DNA from: Chitinophaga solisilvae
GTDB taxonomy: Bacteria > Bacteroidota > Bacteroidia > Chitinophagales > Chitinophagaceae
DNA: 64,000 bases
Assembly (NCBI RefSeq): GCF_009928525.1
Contig: NZ_JAABOK010000014.1
Coordinates: 124,001-188,000 of the forward strand
Direction: 5' to 3'
The translations under genes were made by a program, and so were the position numbers. The notes beneath the pieces were generated by a model. It had not been told where the DNA came from. It ran no database searches and saw only the letters and a program-made list of their open reading frames with translations. How positions within the stretch are numbered: position 1 is the stretch's first letter; each line of letters starts with the position of its first letter. Positions 1 through 9,000 of the stretch are shown here, piece after piece.

Positions 1-131
1 AGTACGGTTATTCTGGTTTTTCAACTATTGGCAGATAACTTGATGTTAAAGAAAACAAAATTGCAGATACAATGTATAGTTGATATCGCTACGAGGGGTG
101 TTAATAAGGAGTTAAGCGAAAAGAATTTGTT

Positions 132-255
132 ATTTGATTATTTGGTTATTTGAGATTTGGTTATTTAAAATGCAGCGGAGATCTAAGCAAGTATTTTACG
201 CTCAGATCTCCGCTGTATTTTAAATAACCAAATCTCAAATAACCAAATAACCAAA
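132..255. repeat. Long intergenic palindrome P1 (AAATCTCAAATAA type)
   Basis: Two arms of about 56 bp (132-186 and 201-255) are reverse complements with only a few transition differences, around a loop of about 15 nt. The outer arm is made of tandem 7-8-mers (AAATAACC, AAATCTC). The inner arm reads GCGGAGATCT. It abuts the stop codon of the GMC oxidoreductase (256-258). Bases 1-131 to its left hold no gene that I can see. Confidence 0.9.
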
Positions 256-1956
256 TTATAAGTCCTGGCGTTTGAGGAGTGATACGGCGTGGTTGGCGGC
301 GCGGGCGGTGAGCGCCATGTAGGTCAGCGACGGGTTCTGGCAGGCGGAAGATGTCATGCAGGCGCCGTCGGTAACAAAAACATTTTTCACGGTGTGTACC
401 TGGTTCCATTCATTCAGGATAGAGGTACCCGGATCTTTTCCCATACGCGCGGTGCCCATTTCATGAATGGCCATACCGGGATAGGAATCCCGGTTGAATG
501 GTTTTACATTTTTCAATCCGGCTGCTTCCAGCATGGCTGCTGCATCTGCGGCCATATCTTCCCGCATGCGGGTTTCATTATCCTTAAACTCGCAGTTGAA
601 TTTAAGTACGGGCTGGCCCCAGGGGTCTTTGGTGGTATGATCCAGGGTCACCTGATTATTTTCATAAGGCAGGCATTCTCCGAAGCCCATCAGTCCCATC
701 TGCCAGGGGCCGGGTTCTGCGATGTAATCTTTGAAAGCTGCACCTATGCCCAGTTCTGCAATGCCTCTTGCCCAGTTGGTACGGCTGCTGTAACCGGTGT
801 ATCCGAAGCCGCGCAGGTAATTCCGTTTCTCTCCGTGCACATTGCGGAAGCGTGGAATATAAAAGCCGGCCGGGCGTTGGCCATAATAATATTTATCAGG
901 AAATTCTTCTGAAGTTCCCATAGCACCTACATGGAAATGATGATCCATCAGGTATTTGCCCAGTACGCCGCTGTCGTTGCCCAATCCGTTAGGGAAGCGG
1001 GCGGAGGTAGAGTTGAGCAGCAGAAAGGTGCTGGCCATCGCGGAGGCATTCAGGAAAATAACGCGTGCATAAAATTCGCTGGTTTCTTTCGTATGCTTGT
1101 CGATCACGCGCACGCCGGTGGCTTTGCCTTTCTGCTCATCATAGATGACGGAGCTGACAACGGCATCTGTTACCACCGTGAGGTTGCCTGTAGCGGCAGC
1201 GGCAGGCAATGTGGACGACAGAGAGCTGAAATATGCGCCGAACGGACATCCACGGCTACAGCGGTTCCGGTACTGACATTTGCCCCTGTCTCCTATCGGT
1301 TGTGTAAGATTGGCGGTGCGGAAGATGGTCATTTTACGATCGGGAAAAGCAGATTCGATGCGCCCTTTCACCGCTTTTTCGAAGCAGTTCATTTCCATGG
1401 GCGGCTGAAATTTTCCGTCCGGCAGGTGCGGCAGGCCTTCTGCCTGCCCGCTGATACCGGCGAAGGCTTCTACATGGTCATACCATGGTGCAAGATCCTT
1501 GTAGCGGATAGGCCAGTCAATACCGATGCCTTCCCTGGCGTTGGCTTCGAAGTCGAGATCGCTGAGGCGCAGTGATCCGCGGCCCCACATCAGGGAGCGC
1601 CCACCCAGAATATCACCGCGCATCCAGTCAAAGCGCTTCTCTTCCAGATACGGGCCGTCTTTATCCTTCATCCAGTAAGCCTCATTGAATTCATCATACG
1701 GGCGGTCGCGCACCAGGTGCGGCCGGTCTTCTTTCTGCGTGTTGGTGAGTACGCCGCGGTGCGTCACTTCCCATGGATCTTTGGTGGCGTTCGTATAGTC
1801 TTTCACGTGCTCCAGGTGCCTGCCCCGTTCCAGCACCAATACTTTCAGTCCCTTCTCACACAGTTCCTTTGCGGCCCATCCCCCGGTAATACCCGACCCT
1901 ACTACAATAGCATCAAAAGTATGGGTGGCCGTTGCTTTTATATTCAGATTGATCAT
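256..1956 (-). CDS. GMC-family FAD-dependent oxidoreductase
   Basis: This 566-residue flavoprotein probably oxidises a sugar or other alcohol. The N-terminus carries the FAD-binding dinucleotide motif GSGITGG (about residues 20-26) after a short leader. The C-terminal GMC region contains HEMGTARMG and NPSLTYMALTARAANH, the parts of the family that hold the catalytic His and the flavin. A cysteine-rich stretch (CQYRNRCSRGCPFG) sits mid-protein, as in bacterial GMC enzymes of the gluconate-dehydrogenase or 3-keto-sugar type. No Tat-like signal is obvious and no small partner subunit lies upstream. The exact substrate cannot be told. The stop codon abuts palindrome P1. Confidence 0.88.
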   Translation of the reverse strand: MINLNIKATATHTFDAIVVGSGITGGWAAKELCEKGLKVLVLERGRHLEHVKDYTNATKDPWEVTHRGVLTNTQKEDRPHLVRDRPYDEFNEAYWMKDKDGPYLEEKRFDWMRGDILGGRSLMWGRGSLRLSDLDFEANAREGIGIDWPIRYKDLAPWYDHVEAFAGISGQAEGLPHLPDGKFQPPMEMNCFEKAVKGRIESAFPDRKMTIFRTANLTQPIGDRGKCQYRNRCSRGCPFGAYFSSLSSTLPAAAATGNLTVVTDAVVSSVIYDEQKGKATGVRVIDKHTKETSEFYARVIFLNASAMASTFLLLNSTSARFPNGLGNDSGVLGKYLMDHHFHVGAMGTSEEFPDKYYYGQRPAGFYIPRFRNVHGEKRNYLRGFGYTGYSSRTNWARGIAELGIGAAFKDYIAEPGPWQMGLMGFGECLPYENNQVTLDHTTKDPWGQPVLKFNCEFKDNETRMREDMAADAAAMLEAAGLKNVKPFNRDSYPGMAIHEMGTARMGKDPGTSILNEWNQVHTVKNVFVTDGACMTSSACQNPSLTYMALTARAANHAVSLLKRQDL

Positions 1957-2041
1957 ACGCCGGAAAAATTCACTTCCCGGTTAAAGTAGCAAAATAATTA
2001 CAGATAGTTCAAAAAATAGGATGACCGGAGGATAGTTTGTC

Positions 2042-3262
2042 TCAGCGCTGCTTTTCAAGGATGCTGCGGAAATCGTCCATCGTGGAAAAGAGGTTATTTC
2101 TCACGATCGGATCGGACACCCAGCGGGGTACTTTGCTCCGGTTGGTGGTAATGGTGTAGGTTATTTTCATGCTGCCACCTGTATCTTCCATCAGCCACCT
2201 GCCACGGGTACCGGTGATGCGGCTTACATCGGCAGTAACCGGAAACAGGCTGCTGCTGGTGCTTTCAAAGGTTATCTCCCCGTGGCGTTCTCCGGCGGTA
2301 TGCGGATTGAAACGGTACAGCAGGCAGCAGTCCTGGTCGCCGAAAGGCCATGGTATCTTGTATTTGAGATAGGTAGTCCACTGGTTGCTGTCGGATGACA
2401 GGAGTACCCGGTACATTTTCACATGTGCGTTCCAGTTAGTTCCCTGCTCCTGACTTCTCAGGAGCTGCGTCACAGACCGTACATCAGATTTTACGGTGAA
2501 CACGGCCTTCACCTCCCGTACGCTTTCCATGCCGGAAGCGGCAATCCAGCGCTCGTACAGGGCAATGTTTTTCTCCTGTTTCACCAGCTTGTAGCTGCCA
2601 TCGCTCAGCTGGTGTGCGGATGCCGGCGACTGTGCCAGCAGCAACAGCACGGCAACGCTGAACATGGTACGAAACACACGGTCCCACAAAGTGGAGCTGA
2701 CGCCGAAGCCCAGGTCATCATTTTTATAATGATGCAGGTGATGATTACGCCACAGGGGTTTCAGCCATCTGAAAGGTGGCGCCCAGGCATGAATGGCGTA
2801 GTGCATGCTCCCGTATATCAGGTAACCGGAAATAAATCCGGGGAAAAACATCAACGCATTTTTTCCGGACAGCAGGTAGAAGACGGCAAACAGGAAGGAA
2901 GCAATAATTACGCTCGGCACCGGGGGCATGAAGAGCCGCTGCCGGTCGCGCGGGTACTCATGATGATTCCCATGCAGCGTGTATACCATCCGTTTTGCCA
3001 CAGGATGCCCGCTCACCCAATGGAATATATAGCGGTGTGCGGCATACTCGAACAATGTCCAGCTGAACAGCGCGGCCAGATAAGTCAGGATGATCCGCAG
3101 CAGCGAGTAATGCAGGCCGGCATAACTATAATACAGCATATATCCGATTACCGGCAGATACATTCCAAAGATAACAGCAGGATGGGTTTTAGTCAGCGCC
3201 TCCAGGTACTTGCTCCTGAACAGTGTAGCCTGGCCCTTGTTATGCACTTTCTCAAATTTCAT
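2042..3262 (-). CDS. Fatty-acid hydroxylase/sterol desaturase fused to a START-like lipid-binding domain
   Basis: Residues 1-200 are a membrane di-iron hydroxylase of the fatty-acid 2-hydroxylase type. The His clusters are H76/H81, HGNHH (97-101), HYAIH (154-158) and HHLHH (174-178), set among four hydrophobic segments. This part ends in GVSSTLWDRVFRTM, a usual family C-terminus. The chain then runs in frame into FSVAVLLLLAQSPASA (201-216), which looks like a signal peptide, followed by a START/SRPBCC-like domain (about 218-406). The second half could be an ancestral separate gene starting at M200 (2663-2665). Whether one or two proteins are made is open. Both calls rest on motifs and overall pattern. 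Confidence 0.82.
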   Translation of the reverse strand: MKFEKVHNKGQATLFRSKYLEALTKTHPAVIFGMYLPVIGYMLYYSYAGLHYSLLRIILTYLAALFSWTLFEYAAHRYIFHWVSGHPVAKRMVYTLHGNHHEYPRDRQRLFMPPVPSVIIASFLFAVFYLLSGKNALMFFPGFISGYLIYGSMHYAIHAWAPPFRWLKPLWRNHHLHHYKNDDLGFGVSSTLWDRVFRTMFSVAVLLLLAQSPASAHQLSDGSYKLVKQEKNIALYERWIAASGMESVREVKAVFTVKSDVRSVTQLLRSQEQGTNWNAHVKMYRVLLSSDSNQWTTYLKYKIPWPFGDQDCCLLYRFNPHTAGERHGEITFESTSSSLFPVTADVSRITGTRGRWLMEDTGGSMKITYTITTNRSKVPRWVSDPIVRNNLFSTMDDFRSILEKQR

Positions 3263-3711
3263 ATACAGTTGTTTAATGAACGAAGCAATTCATACTACAA
3301 AATTGCAAAGCGCTCTTCTCCTGTCCATCTAATTTCCAATGATCTGTAGAATAAAACCGATGAATTGCTAAAATCCGGGGAGTTGTTGTTGTACGCGCTC
3401 CATACAATGACACCTGAATACGCCTTTCCCCCTATACCCGGTGTAGTTGCAGCAGCTGACAAGCCAAACAATAAAATATATGTATATATTTAACTTTCAG
3501 CATATAAGCATTTTAAAACCGTATCACGCCGGTATTTTTCGTAAATCCGGTCATCTGCAGGCATTCTTTGCCGTGGCATTGCCGGCAAAACGCCTGAAAG
3601 CGGGAGACTGACGGGGATAAAAACCGGGTGTAAATAATTTCACCGATTCATTTATTTACCCTTATTTTGTTTGTGACAGTATACCCCCCTCTTAACCTCA
3701 AAATTATTGTT
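3263..3711. other. Gene-free interval between divergent genes
   Basis: These 449 bases separate the hydroxylase-START gene (minus) and the gene at 3712 (plus). No convincing ORF or structured RNA is visible. A TTATTTTG sequence at 3662-3669 weakly resembles a Bacteroidota -7 box for the plus-strand gene, without a clear -33 partner. Confidence 0.5.
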
Positions 3712-4488
3712 ATGAGCCTCAGCCCCCAACAGTACTATCTCAAGTACATTCACAAAGAAACCGGCTACCGCGCTACCTGGGACCCGGGAAGAGAACTGCG
3801 TATCGGAGATGTTGGCAAATTACAACCTGACGGTAGTTTTTCCGTGCATACCTCCCTGGAGAAGGAAGGTATCAAAGCCGAGGTACGCGGAGATCACAGC
3901 GCTGCTGACATGGACTATACCTCCGGCAGTAAAGTGAGCATTGATGTGAAGCTGAAAGGCAGCGTACCGGCCGCCGGCAGTGTATTCTCACAGGTAGATG
4001 CAGGCTTCGACATCGGATTCAGCAGCGATAAAGCCATTGTATTTAAAGCCAGCGGTTTTAAAACACTGCAGATCGTAAATCTGGCAGCAATTACAGATGC
4101 TATTCTCGATAAATATAAAAATGGTACCTGGAAGAAGGACTGGCATGTAATTACCAACCTGGTACAGGCAGATGCCGCCACCATCATTATTTCCACCAGC
4201 AGCAGCGGCCGCCTGGAGCTGAAAGCCAATGCTGACATAGGCGCCGGCGCAGGATTAAAAATTACCGACGCCAACCTGGGTCTTACCACGGTAAGTGAAA
4301 AAGGCAGCAATATTAAATTCATTGCACAACAGGGACTCACGCCCCTCTACAATATTATGGGCATCCACGAGCCCTGGTTTAACTGGTTCGGCGAACCTAC
4401 CCTGGAAGTGAAGGAAGAACAGGACAAGGCGCCGGCCCTCCGCCGGTATGATTTTAATGAGAAGGCAGAATTACCGGAAGGCGAATAA
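3712..4488 (+). CDS. Uncharacterised beta-rich protein, 258 aa
   Basis: I do not recognise this family. The likely start is ATG 3712 (MSLSPQQYYLKYIHKE), preceded by an upstream in-frame start that would add 15 residues with no sign of a signal peptide. The protein begins with an aromatic- and charge-rich segment and a WDPG turn. It continues with alternating short hydrophobic and polar stretches typical of beta strands (VDAGFDIGFS, ANADIGAGAGLKI) and ends in an acidic tail. No lipobox, membrane helix or catalytic motif is evident. It lies 45 bp upstream of the sigma-factor gene on the same strand, so they may be cotranscribed. The amphipathic strand pattern could fit a pore-forming or lipid-binding fold, but this is only a thought. 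Confidence 0.7.
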   Translation: MSLSPQQYYLKYIHKETGYRATWDPGRELRIGDVGKLQPDGSFSVHTSLEKEGIKAEVRGDHSAADMDYTSGSKVSIDVKLKGSVPAAGSVFSQVDAGFDIGFSSDKAIVFKASGFKTLQIVNLAAITDAILDKYKNGTWKKDWHVITNLVQADAATIIISTSSSGRLELKANADIGAGAGLKITDANLGLTTVSEKGSNIKFIAQQGLTPLYNIMGIHEPWFNWFGEPTLEVKEEQDKAPALRRYDFNEKAELPEGE

Positions 4489-4514
4489 CAGCCGGCATGG
4501 ATATTTGCAGGCTG

Positions 4515-4531
4515 CGTTGTAACTTACAACG
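4515..4531. promoter_or_regulatory. 17-bp perfect palindrome at the sigma-factor start
   Basis: CGTTGTAACTTACAACG is a perfect palindrome ending 2 nt before the ATG of the sigma factor (4534). It could be an operator for autoregulation or an mRNA hairpin that controls initiation. No experimental support. Confidence 0.4.
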
Positions 4532-4533
4532 TC

Positions 4534-5760
4534 ATGGAAGCGCATCCGATCATACCACATCTCTTTAAAACTGAATACCGGAAAATTGCCGCTGTCCTGT
4601 TCAGACGTTTTGGTTTCGATCATTTCGAAACTGCGGAAGATATTGTCAGTGACACCTTTCTCTCCGCCACCGAAACATGGCAGCGGCAGGGCTTACCGGA
4701 TAATCCCGTAGCATGGCTGTATACCGTAGCCGGCAATAAAGCTAAAAACCTGCTGAAACATCAGCAGGTCGTAACCCGCAATGCCGCCGCAAACGCAGGC
4801 CATGAAACAACGGAAGAGATGCCGGAAATAGACCTGTCGCCGGAAAACATCCGGGACAGTCAGCTGCAGATGATGTTTACCGTATGTCACCCTGCCATAC
4901 CTGCGGAAGCTCAGATAGGACTTGCCCTCCGACTGCTCTGCGGATTCAGCATCACGGAAATTGCAGATGCCTTTCTGACCAGTAAGGAAACGATCAATAA
5001 AAGATTATTAAGGGGTAAAGACAAGCTGCGGGAAGCCAATATTGCCATTCAGTTTCCCGGCCCGGATGAAACGGGCAGGCGTCTGGAAATAGTGTTACGT
5101 ACCTTATACCTGCTCTTCAACGAAGGCTATTACTCTGCCAGTCATAATACTCCCCTGCGCCGCGAGCTTTGCTTTGAAGCCATGCGGCTCACCCAGCTGC
5201 TCACGGAAAATGCGGCTACCAACCAACCGCCTGTCAACGCTTTGCTGGCGCTGATGTGTTTTCAGGCCTCCCGCTTTGACGCCCGGACCAGCAGCAGCGG
5301 CGATACCATTCTCTATTCCGACCAGGATACCAGCCTGTGGAACGATACGCTGATTGCCCAGGGAGAACACTACCTGCAATATTCCTCCCAGGGAGATCAG
5401 CTCACCAGATACCACCTGGAAGCTGGTATTGCCTACTGGCATACCATCAGGCAAGATACACCGGACAAATGGCAGCAGATACTGCAGCTGTACAACCACC
5501 TGCTGCAGCTGGAATATTCACCCATAGCTGCACTCAACCGCACCTACGTACTGTCGCGCGTACACGGGAAAGCAAAAGCCATCGCGGAAGCAGAGAAGCT
5601 GCAGCTAAACGGGCATCATCTGTATCATACTTTGCTGGGAGAATTATATACCGGTACGGACAATCACCAGGCGCTGCAACATTTTGAAAAAGCGATGATG
5701 CTGTGCAGTGCGCCGGCAGATAAAAAACTGATTGCCGCCAAGATGCTGCGATGCAGGTAA
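4534..5760 (+). CDS. ECF sigma factor with C-terminal TPR-like extension (ECF42-like)
   Basis: The first about 175 residues hold ECF sigma regions 2 and 4: AEDIVSDTFLSATETW and AWLYTVAGNKAKNLL in region 2, and GFSITEIADAFLTSKETINKRLLRGK as the region 4 helix-turn-helix. The remaining about 230 residues form a helical, TPR-like extension (LYLLFNEGYYSAS, ALNRTYVLSRVHGKAKAIAEAE, LLGELYTG). This layout and length match the ECF42 group, where the extension is thought to replace an anti-sigma factor. ECF42 genes usually sit beside a small YCII (DGPF) gene; none lies here. The gene converges with the next one, with only 4 bp between the stops. Confidence 0.9.
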   Translation: MEAHPIIPHLFKTEYRKIAAVLFRRFGFDHFETAEDIVSDTFLSATETWQRQGLPDNPVAWLYTVAGNKAKNLLKHQQVVTRNAAANAGHETTEEMPEIDLSPENIRDSQLQMMFTVCHPAIPAEAQIGLALRLLCGFSITEIADAFLTSKETINKRLLRGKDKLREANIAIQFPGPDETGRRLEIVLRTLYLLFNEGYYSASHNTPLRRELCFEAMRLTQLLTENAATNQPPVNALLALMCFQASRFDARTSSSGDTILYSDQDTSLWNDTLIAQGEHYLQYSSQGDQLTRYHLEAGIAYWHTIRQDTPDKWQQILQLYNHLLQLEYSPIAALNRTYVLSRVHGKAKAIAEAEKLQLNGHHLYHTLLGELYTGTDNHQALQHFEKAMMLCSAPADKKLIAAKMLRCR

Positions 5761-5764
5761 ATGC

Positions 5765-6469
5765 TCAGGGGAAGCTGGTGACATGCGTTTGTATAAGTGC
5801 ATACAACTTTTCCATAATAACCGGGCATAAGGCATGGAACGTTTTTTCGCAGGCGTCCAGCTCCGGATCTCCGTACATCACTTCCGGCCGGCCGTGCAGC
5901 CGGCACTGTTCATCCAGCTGTAAAACGCGCATATGTGCACGACGGATAAGATCTGCACCTTCTTCCAGCTCCAGCGTGGTTTGCAGTAAAGTGGCCATCA
6001 GCTCAGGATACATGTGGAGCGCTGTATCAAAGCCTTCGTAATCTTTGCAGGAAATCCACTCATACACCAGTGCGACTGCCCGCGGCCATTCATTCAGGTC
6101 AGCGACATGCGCCGGTTGTATCCAGTATTCCTTTCTGAAGGAATACACTTTCTCCAGCGCCAGCAGGATCAGGCTGACGGCCTCCTCCGGCTTATGCGCA
6201 TGTTTCCGTAAAATCAGTTCGGTTACCGTGTAACGCTCCCTGTCAATGCTTTGTAATGCAGCGGAAATATCAAAGCCGTGCAGCTGCAAATGCCTTGCCG
6301 CCGTTTCCGGCGGCACTCCGGCCTTGCCGGCTACCGTCTGTATCTGCGCTGCCTCAAACAGCTCCCGGGCTGCACTAACGTTACCGCCTGTACGCTCCAG
6401 TAAGGTAATGGCATGGCGTATCCCCACGGGTGTCTGCTCACGCAGCAAGGCTATCTTTTCCTGATCCAT
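5765..6469 (-). CDS. Protein with two UBA/EF-Ts-like helical repeats, function unknown
   Basis: The N-terminal 75 residues contain two short three-helix patterns resembling UBA/EF-Ts N-terminal modules. The first is LREQTPVGIRHAITLLERTG followed by NVSAARELFEA. The second is GVPPETAARHLQLHGFDISAALQSI. Such modules bind partner proteins. The rest (about 160 aa) is helical with acidic patches and the stretch LELEEGADLIRRAHMRV, and I do not recognise it. No signal peptide, so cytoplasmic. It is transcribed alone, behind two hairpins at 6532-6601. Confidence 0.75.
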   Translation of the reverse strand: MDQEKIALLREQTPVGIRHAITLLERTGGNVSAARELFEAAQIQTVAGKAGVPPETAARHLQLHGFDISAALQSIDRERYTVTELILRKHAHKPEEAVSLILLALEKVYSFRKEYWIQPAHVADLNEWPRAVALVYEWISCKDYEGFDTALHMYPELMATLLQTTLELEEGADLIRRAHMRVLQLDEQCRLHGRPEVMYGDPELDACEKTFHALCPVIMEKLYALIQTHVTSFP

Positions 6470-6531
6470 CTTCCTTTGTTTCTTACTGCAATGGTAATCA
6501 AAATCCGTTTCCCGAAAGCAGGTATAATATA

Positions 6532-6567
6532 AACCTCCTTCCTCAGCTACAGCTGAGGAAGGAGGTT
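6532..6567. terminator. Strong hairpin with 17-bp stem
   Basis: Arms 6532-6548 and 6551-6567 are perfect complements (core CTCCTTCCTCAGCT) with almost no loop. It sits between the lipoprotein gene at 6631 and the UBA-like gene, both on the minus strand. It may back up the next terminator. Confidence 0.5.
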
Positions 6568-6581
6568 GCGCTGAAAAATAA

Positions 6582-6601
6582 AGCCGCTCCGTAGAGCGGC
6601 T
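6582..6601 (-). terminator. Intrinsic terminator of the DUF4595-like lipoprotein gene
   Basis: Stem AGCCGCTC / GAGCGGCT with a CGTA loop. On the minus strand it is followed by a T-rich run (TTTATTTTT), 30 bp after the stop codon at 6631. Confidence 0.75.
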
Positions 6602-6630
6602 CTTTCTTTCACCTTCGCTCGCTGTACTGA

Positions 6631-7434
6631 TTAATAATATTCGTATGTACGGTTCAGCGTTTTCTTGCCGCCATCCGTTATGTATACAGCTGTTACGCGT
6701 TTCAGCGCATCTGTTTCGTATGCAAGGCTATAGCTGGTTGCCGGTCCGCCCAGTGTCTTCAGTTGCATCGTGGCCGGCAGCTGCGGACTGTTTACATCCA
6801 TTATCGACAGGTTAAATCCGAAGTAGTTCAGTGCAAAATTGATTTCCTGTATATGCAGGGCTTTATCTGTTTCATACTCCGGGTTATTGAATGCGGAGTA
6901 AGTATAGGTGGCATCCCAGATGTGAGAGAGTCCTTCTATCTTGGCCAGGGCCCGGGTCACATTCTGACCGGCATTTATATACAGGCAGAAGTAAGGATTA
7001 CCGGTGATGGTATACATCCTTTGCGGTACCGGCGTTACATTAAACGGAAACGGCGGCCGCTGCTCTTCTATGTCATATTCGTGGTCCGCCACTACCATAC
7101 GTTTATAGCCTATGGAATCATACTCATACCGGATAACAAACGGTTCCCCTGCCGGTTCCGTTATCACCAGGGAATCTACCCGGTTCAACGGACCGTATGC
7201 CACGCTGAAGGCTACGGAATGCGTGCCATCTGTCTTACGGATGGTTTTCACCCGTCCCTGTGTATCATACGTATAGGAACGCACCACCTCTCCGATAGTT
7301 ACCTTTTTCACCTGGCGCAGGTGATGCGGCAGCCCTCCGCCCCCGCCGGGCCACGGCAATTTATTACAGCCGCTGAACATGCCGGCTGTCAGTATCAGCA
7401 TACACACAGCCATGCAGGCTAACAATTTTTTCAT
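6631..7434 (-). CDS. DUF4595-like lipoprotein
   Basis: The likely start is ATG 7434 (MKKLLACMAVCMLILTAG), which gives a lipoprotein signal peptide with lipobox FSGC. The longer reading from 7530 would bury this signal. The mature chain has a glycine-rich linker (PWPGGGGGLP) followed by strand-turn repeats such as VVRSYTYDTQGRVKTI and IRYEYDSIGYKRM. These resemble YD/RHS-like repeats and the DUF4595 lipoproteins of Bacteroidota. It is probably anchored in the outer or inner membrane; its role is unknown. A terminator follows at 6582-6601. Confidence 0.8.
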   Translation of the reverse strand: MKKLLACMAVCMLILTAGMFSGCNKLPWPGGGGGLPHHLRQVKKVTIGEVVRSYTYDTQGRVKTIRKTDGTHSVAFSVAYGPLNRVDSLVITEPAGEPFVIRYEYDSIGYKRMVVADHEYDIEEQRPPFPFNVTPVPQRMYTITGNPYFCLYINAGQNVTRALAKIEGLSHIWDATYTYSAFNNPEYETDKALHIQEINFALNYFGFNLSIMDVNSPQLPATMQLKTLGGPATSYSLAYETDALKRVTAVYITDGGKKTLNRTYEYY

Positions 7435-7647
7435 GGTGAAATGAATTAAAGGATGAATGAAAATATAACAGCAATGAATACACGAAAATATATCCGGAGG
7501 TTCTGGACAGGGATGGTTAAAATACAGCATGCTGATACTAAATTATCAGCATACACTGCTACAGGACAGCGAGTAAATACTCACTGCGATGGCTATACGA
7601 AAATAAAAAACTGCTGTCAATCCCTATTTGTAGGGAGAAAAGCGGGG

Positions 7648-8985
7648 TCAGAAGAAATCATCCTTTTCCTGTGCCTCTGCGATCACTGCGGAACCACGGG
7701 GAAGGAAAACAGTAAACCGGCAACCGGCAGGTTCATTGGCGGCGACTTCTATATGACCATGGTTCTGGGCTACAAATTCCTTACATAATATCAGACCGAG
7801 GCCGGTACCCCTTCCCCCACCGGTACTATAGCCGGGCGTCTGTTGCTGGGAAAACAGTGTTTTCATCTGCTGGGCAGGCATCCCGATACCGCTGTCTATG
7901 ACTGCGATGGCCGTATCCTTTTCTTCTTCTTTCACCACGATCGCAACAGTGCTGCTTCTATGGCTGAATTTCAGGGCGTTACCGAAGAGATTCCGCAATA
8001 TAACAGACACCTGGTCCCGGTCGGCATACAACGTTGCAGCAGACGGGATTTCCATATGTACGGCCATCTTTTTCTCTTCCAGGCTTATCTGGAAAAAATG
8101 CAGCACTTCTGTAACCAGCGGCTCCAGGAAGAAATGTGCCGGCTGCGTCTGAATACCTCTCAGGCTACGGCTGCTCCAGCGCAATACATTATCCAACGCC
8201 CCTCCCAACTGGGATATTTTCCGTTGCAGGATAGCAGTGGCTTCCTGCATCTCTTCCGTCGTATATTCGTTGCGGTGAAACATCTCCAGCAAACTTTCCA
8301 GGGTAGCCAGCGGACTTCTGATATCGTGCGCTACAATAGAGAAGAGTTTCTCCTTATCCTTGTTGACGGTCACCAGCATCTGGTGCTGCCGTTCCAGCTC
8401 CCGCTGATAATCGGACTGTATATATTTAAAACATCCCAGTGCGATGGTAAAGAAAATCAGGGATACGCCGATATTGCTCCATACACGGGCAACAGGCACC
8501 GGCGGCGCCAGGTACCAGCTCTGCGGCATCAGCACAATCATCATAAACGCCACAATAATCAATATGCTCAGGCCGATCACCACCCATTTGTTGTCATATA
8601 CCAATACTGTTATCAACAGGATATTGAGCAGAAAGTATTCAGATCCGTTATGGAAGTAAAGGCCGGTAAACGTGTAGATGCCTACGCTGACGAAGATGAG
8701 TACCAGCCGGGCGCTGGGATACTGCTGGTATTTGTGCAGCAGCAGCACGCTTAAACACATCAGGCAGGTGATGAGGTTGAGTGCAGACAACAGATATCTT
8801 TCCTGAAAGAAATTCAGGACGGCGTATAAAAAAATGAAAGGTATACAGGGCAGCGCCAGCAGGTTCAGTAACCTGGTCCGCCTTGACTCAATAAAAGGCA
8901 TGGACGGGCGTATCCCTACATTGACAATCTGATTCCAGGAACTTTCGACAATCCGGTACAGGAAATGGATCAGGCGACTCAGCAT
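7648..8985 (-). CDS. Membrane sensor histidine kinase
   Basis: From ATG 8985 the protein has 445 residues: about six hydrophobic helices (roughly 30-195), then a coiled linker. Next come the HisKA phosphoacceptor FSIVAHDIRSPLA (H220), an N box (LRNLFGNALKFSH), a G1 box (VIDSGIGMPA) and a G2 box (GRGTGLGLILC). A longer start at 9093 is possible, but TATCTTTG, a Bacteroidota -7 box, lies at 8993-9000 just upstream of 8985. This argues for the shorter form and a very short leader. No response regulator is adjacent, so the kinase is an orphan within this window. The 213 bases downstream of it (7435-7647) hold nothing recognisable. Confidence 0.9.
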   Translation of the reverse strand: MLSRLIHFLYRIVESSWNQIVNVGIRPSMPFIESRRTRLLNLLALPCIPFIFLYAVLNFFQERYLLSALNLITCLMCLSVLLLHKYQQYPSARLVLIFVSVGIYTFTGLYFHNGSEYFLLNILLITVLVYDNKWVVIGLSILIIVAFMMIVLMPQSWYLAPPVPVARVWSNIGVSLIFFTIALGCFKYIQSDYQRELERQHQMLVTVNKDKEKLFSIVAHDIRSPLATLESLLEMFHRNEYTTEEMQEATAILQRKISQLGGALDNVLRWSSRSLRGIQTQPAHFFLEPLVTEVLHFFQISLEEKKMAVHMEIPSAATLYADRDQVSVILRNLFGNALKFSHRSSTVAIVVKEEEKDTAIAVIDSGIGMPAQQMKTLFSQQQTPGYSTGGGRGTGLGLILCKEFVAQNHGHIEVAANEPAGCRFTVFLPRGSAVIAEAQEKDDFF

Positions 8986-8992
8986 AGCGTCG

Positions 8993-9000
8993 CAAAGATA
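8993..9000 (-). promoter_or_regulatory. Bacteroidota -7 box for the histidine kinase gene
   Basis: Minus-strand TATCTTTG fits TAnnTTTG and lies 7 nt before the ATG at 8985. No TTG is found at the usual -33 spacing. Confidence 0.45.
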
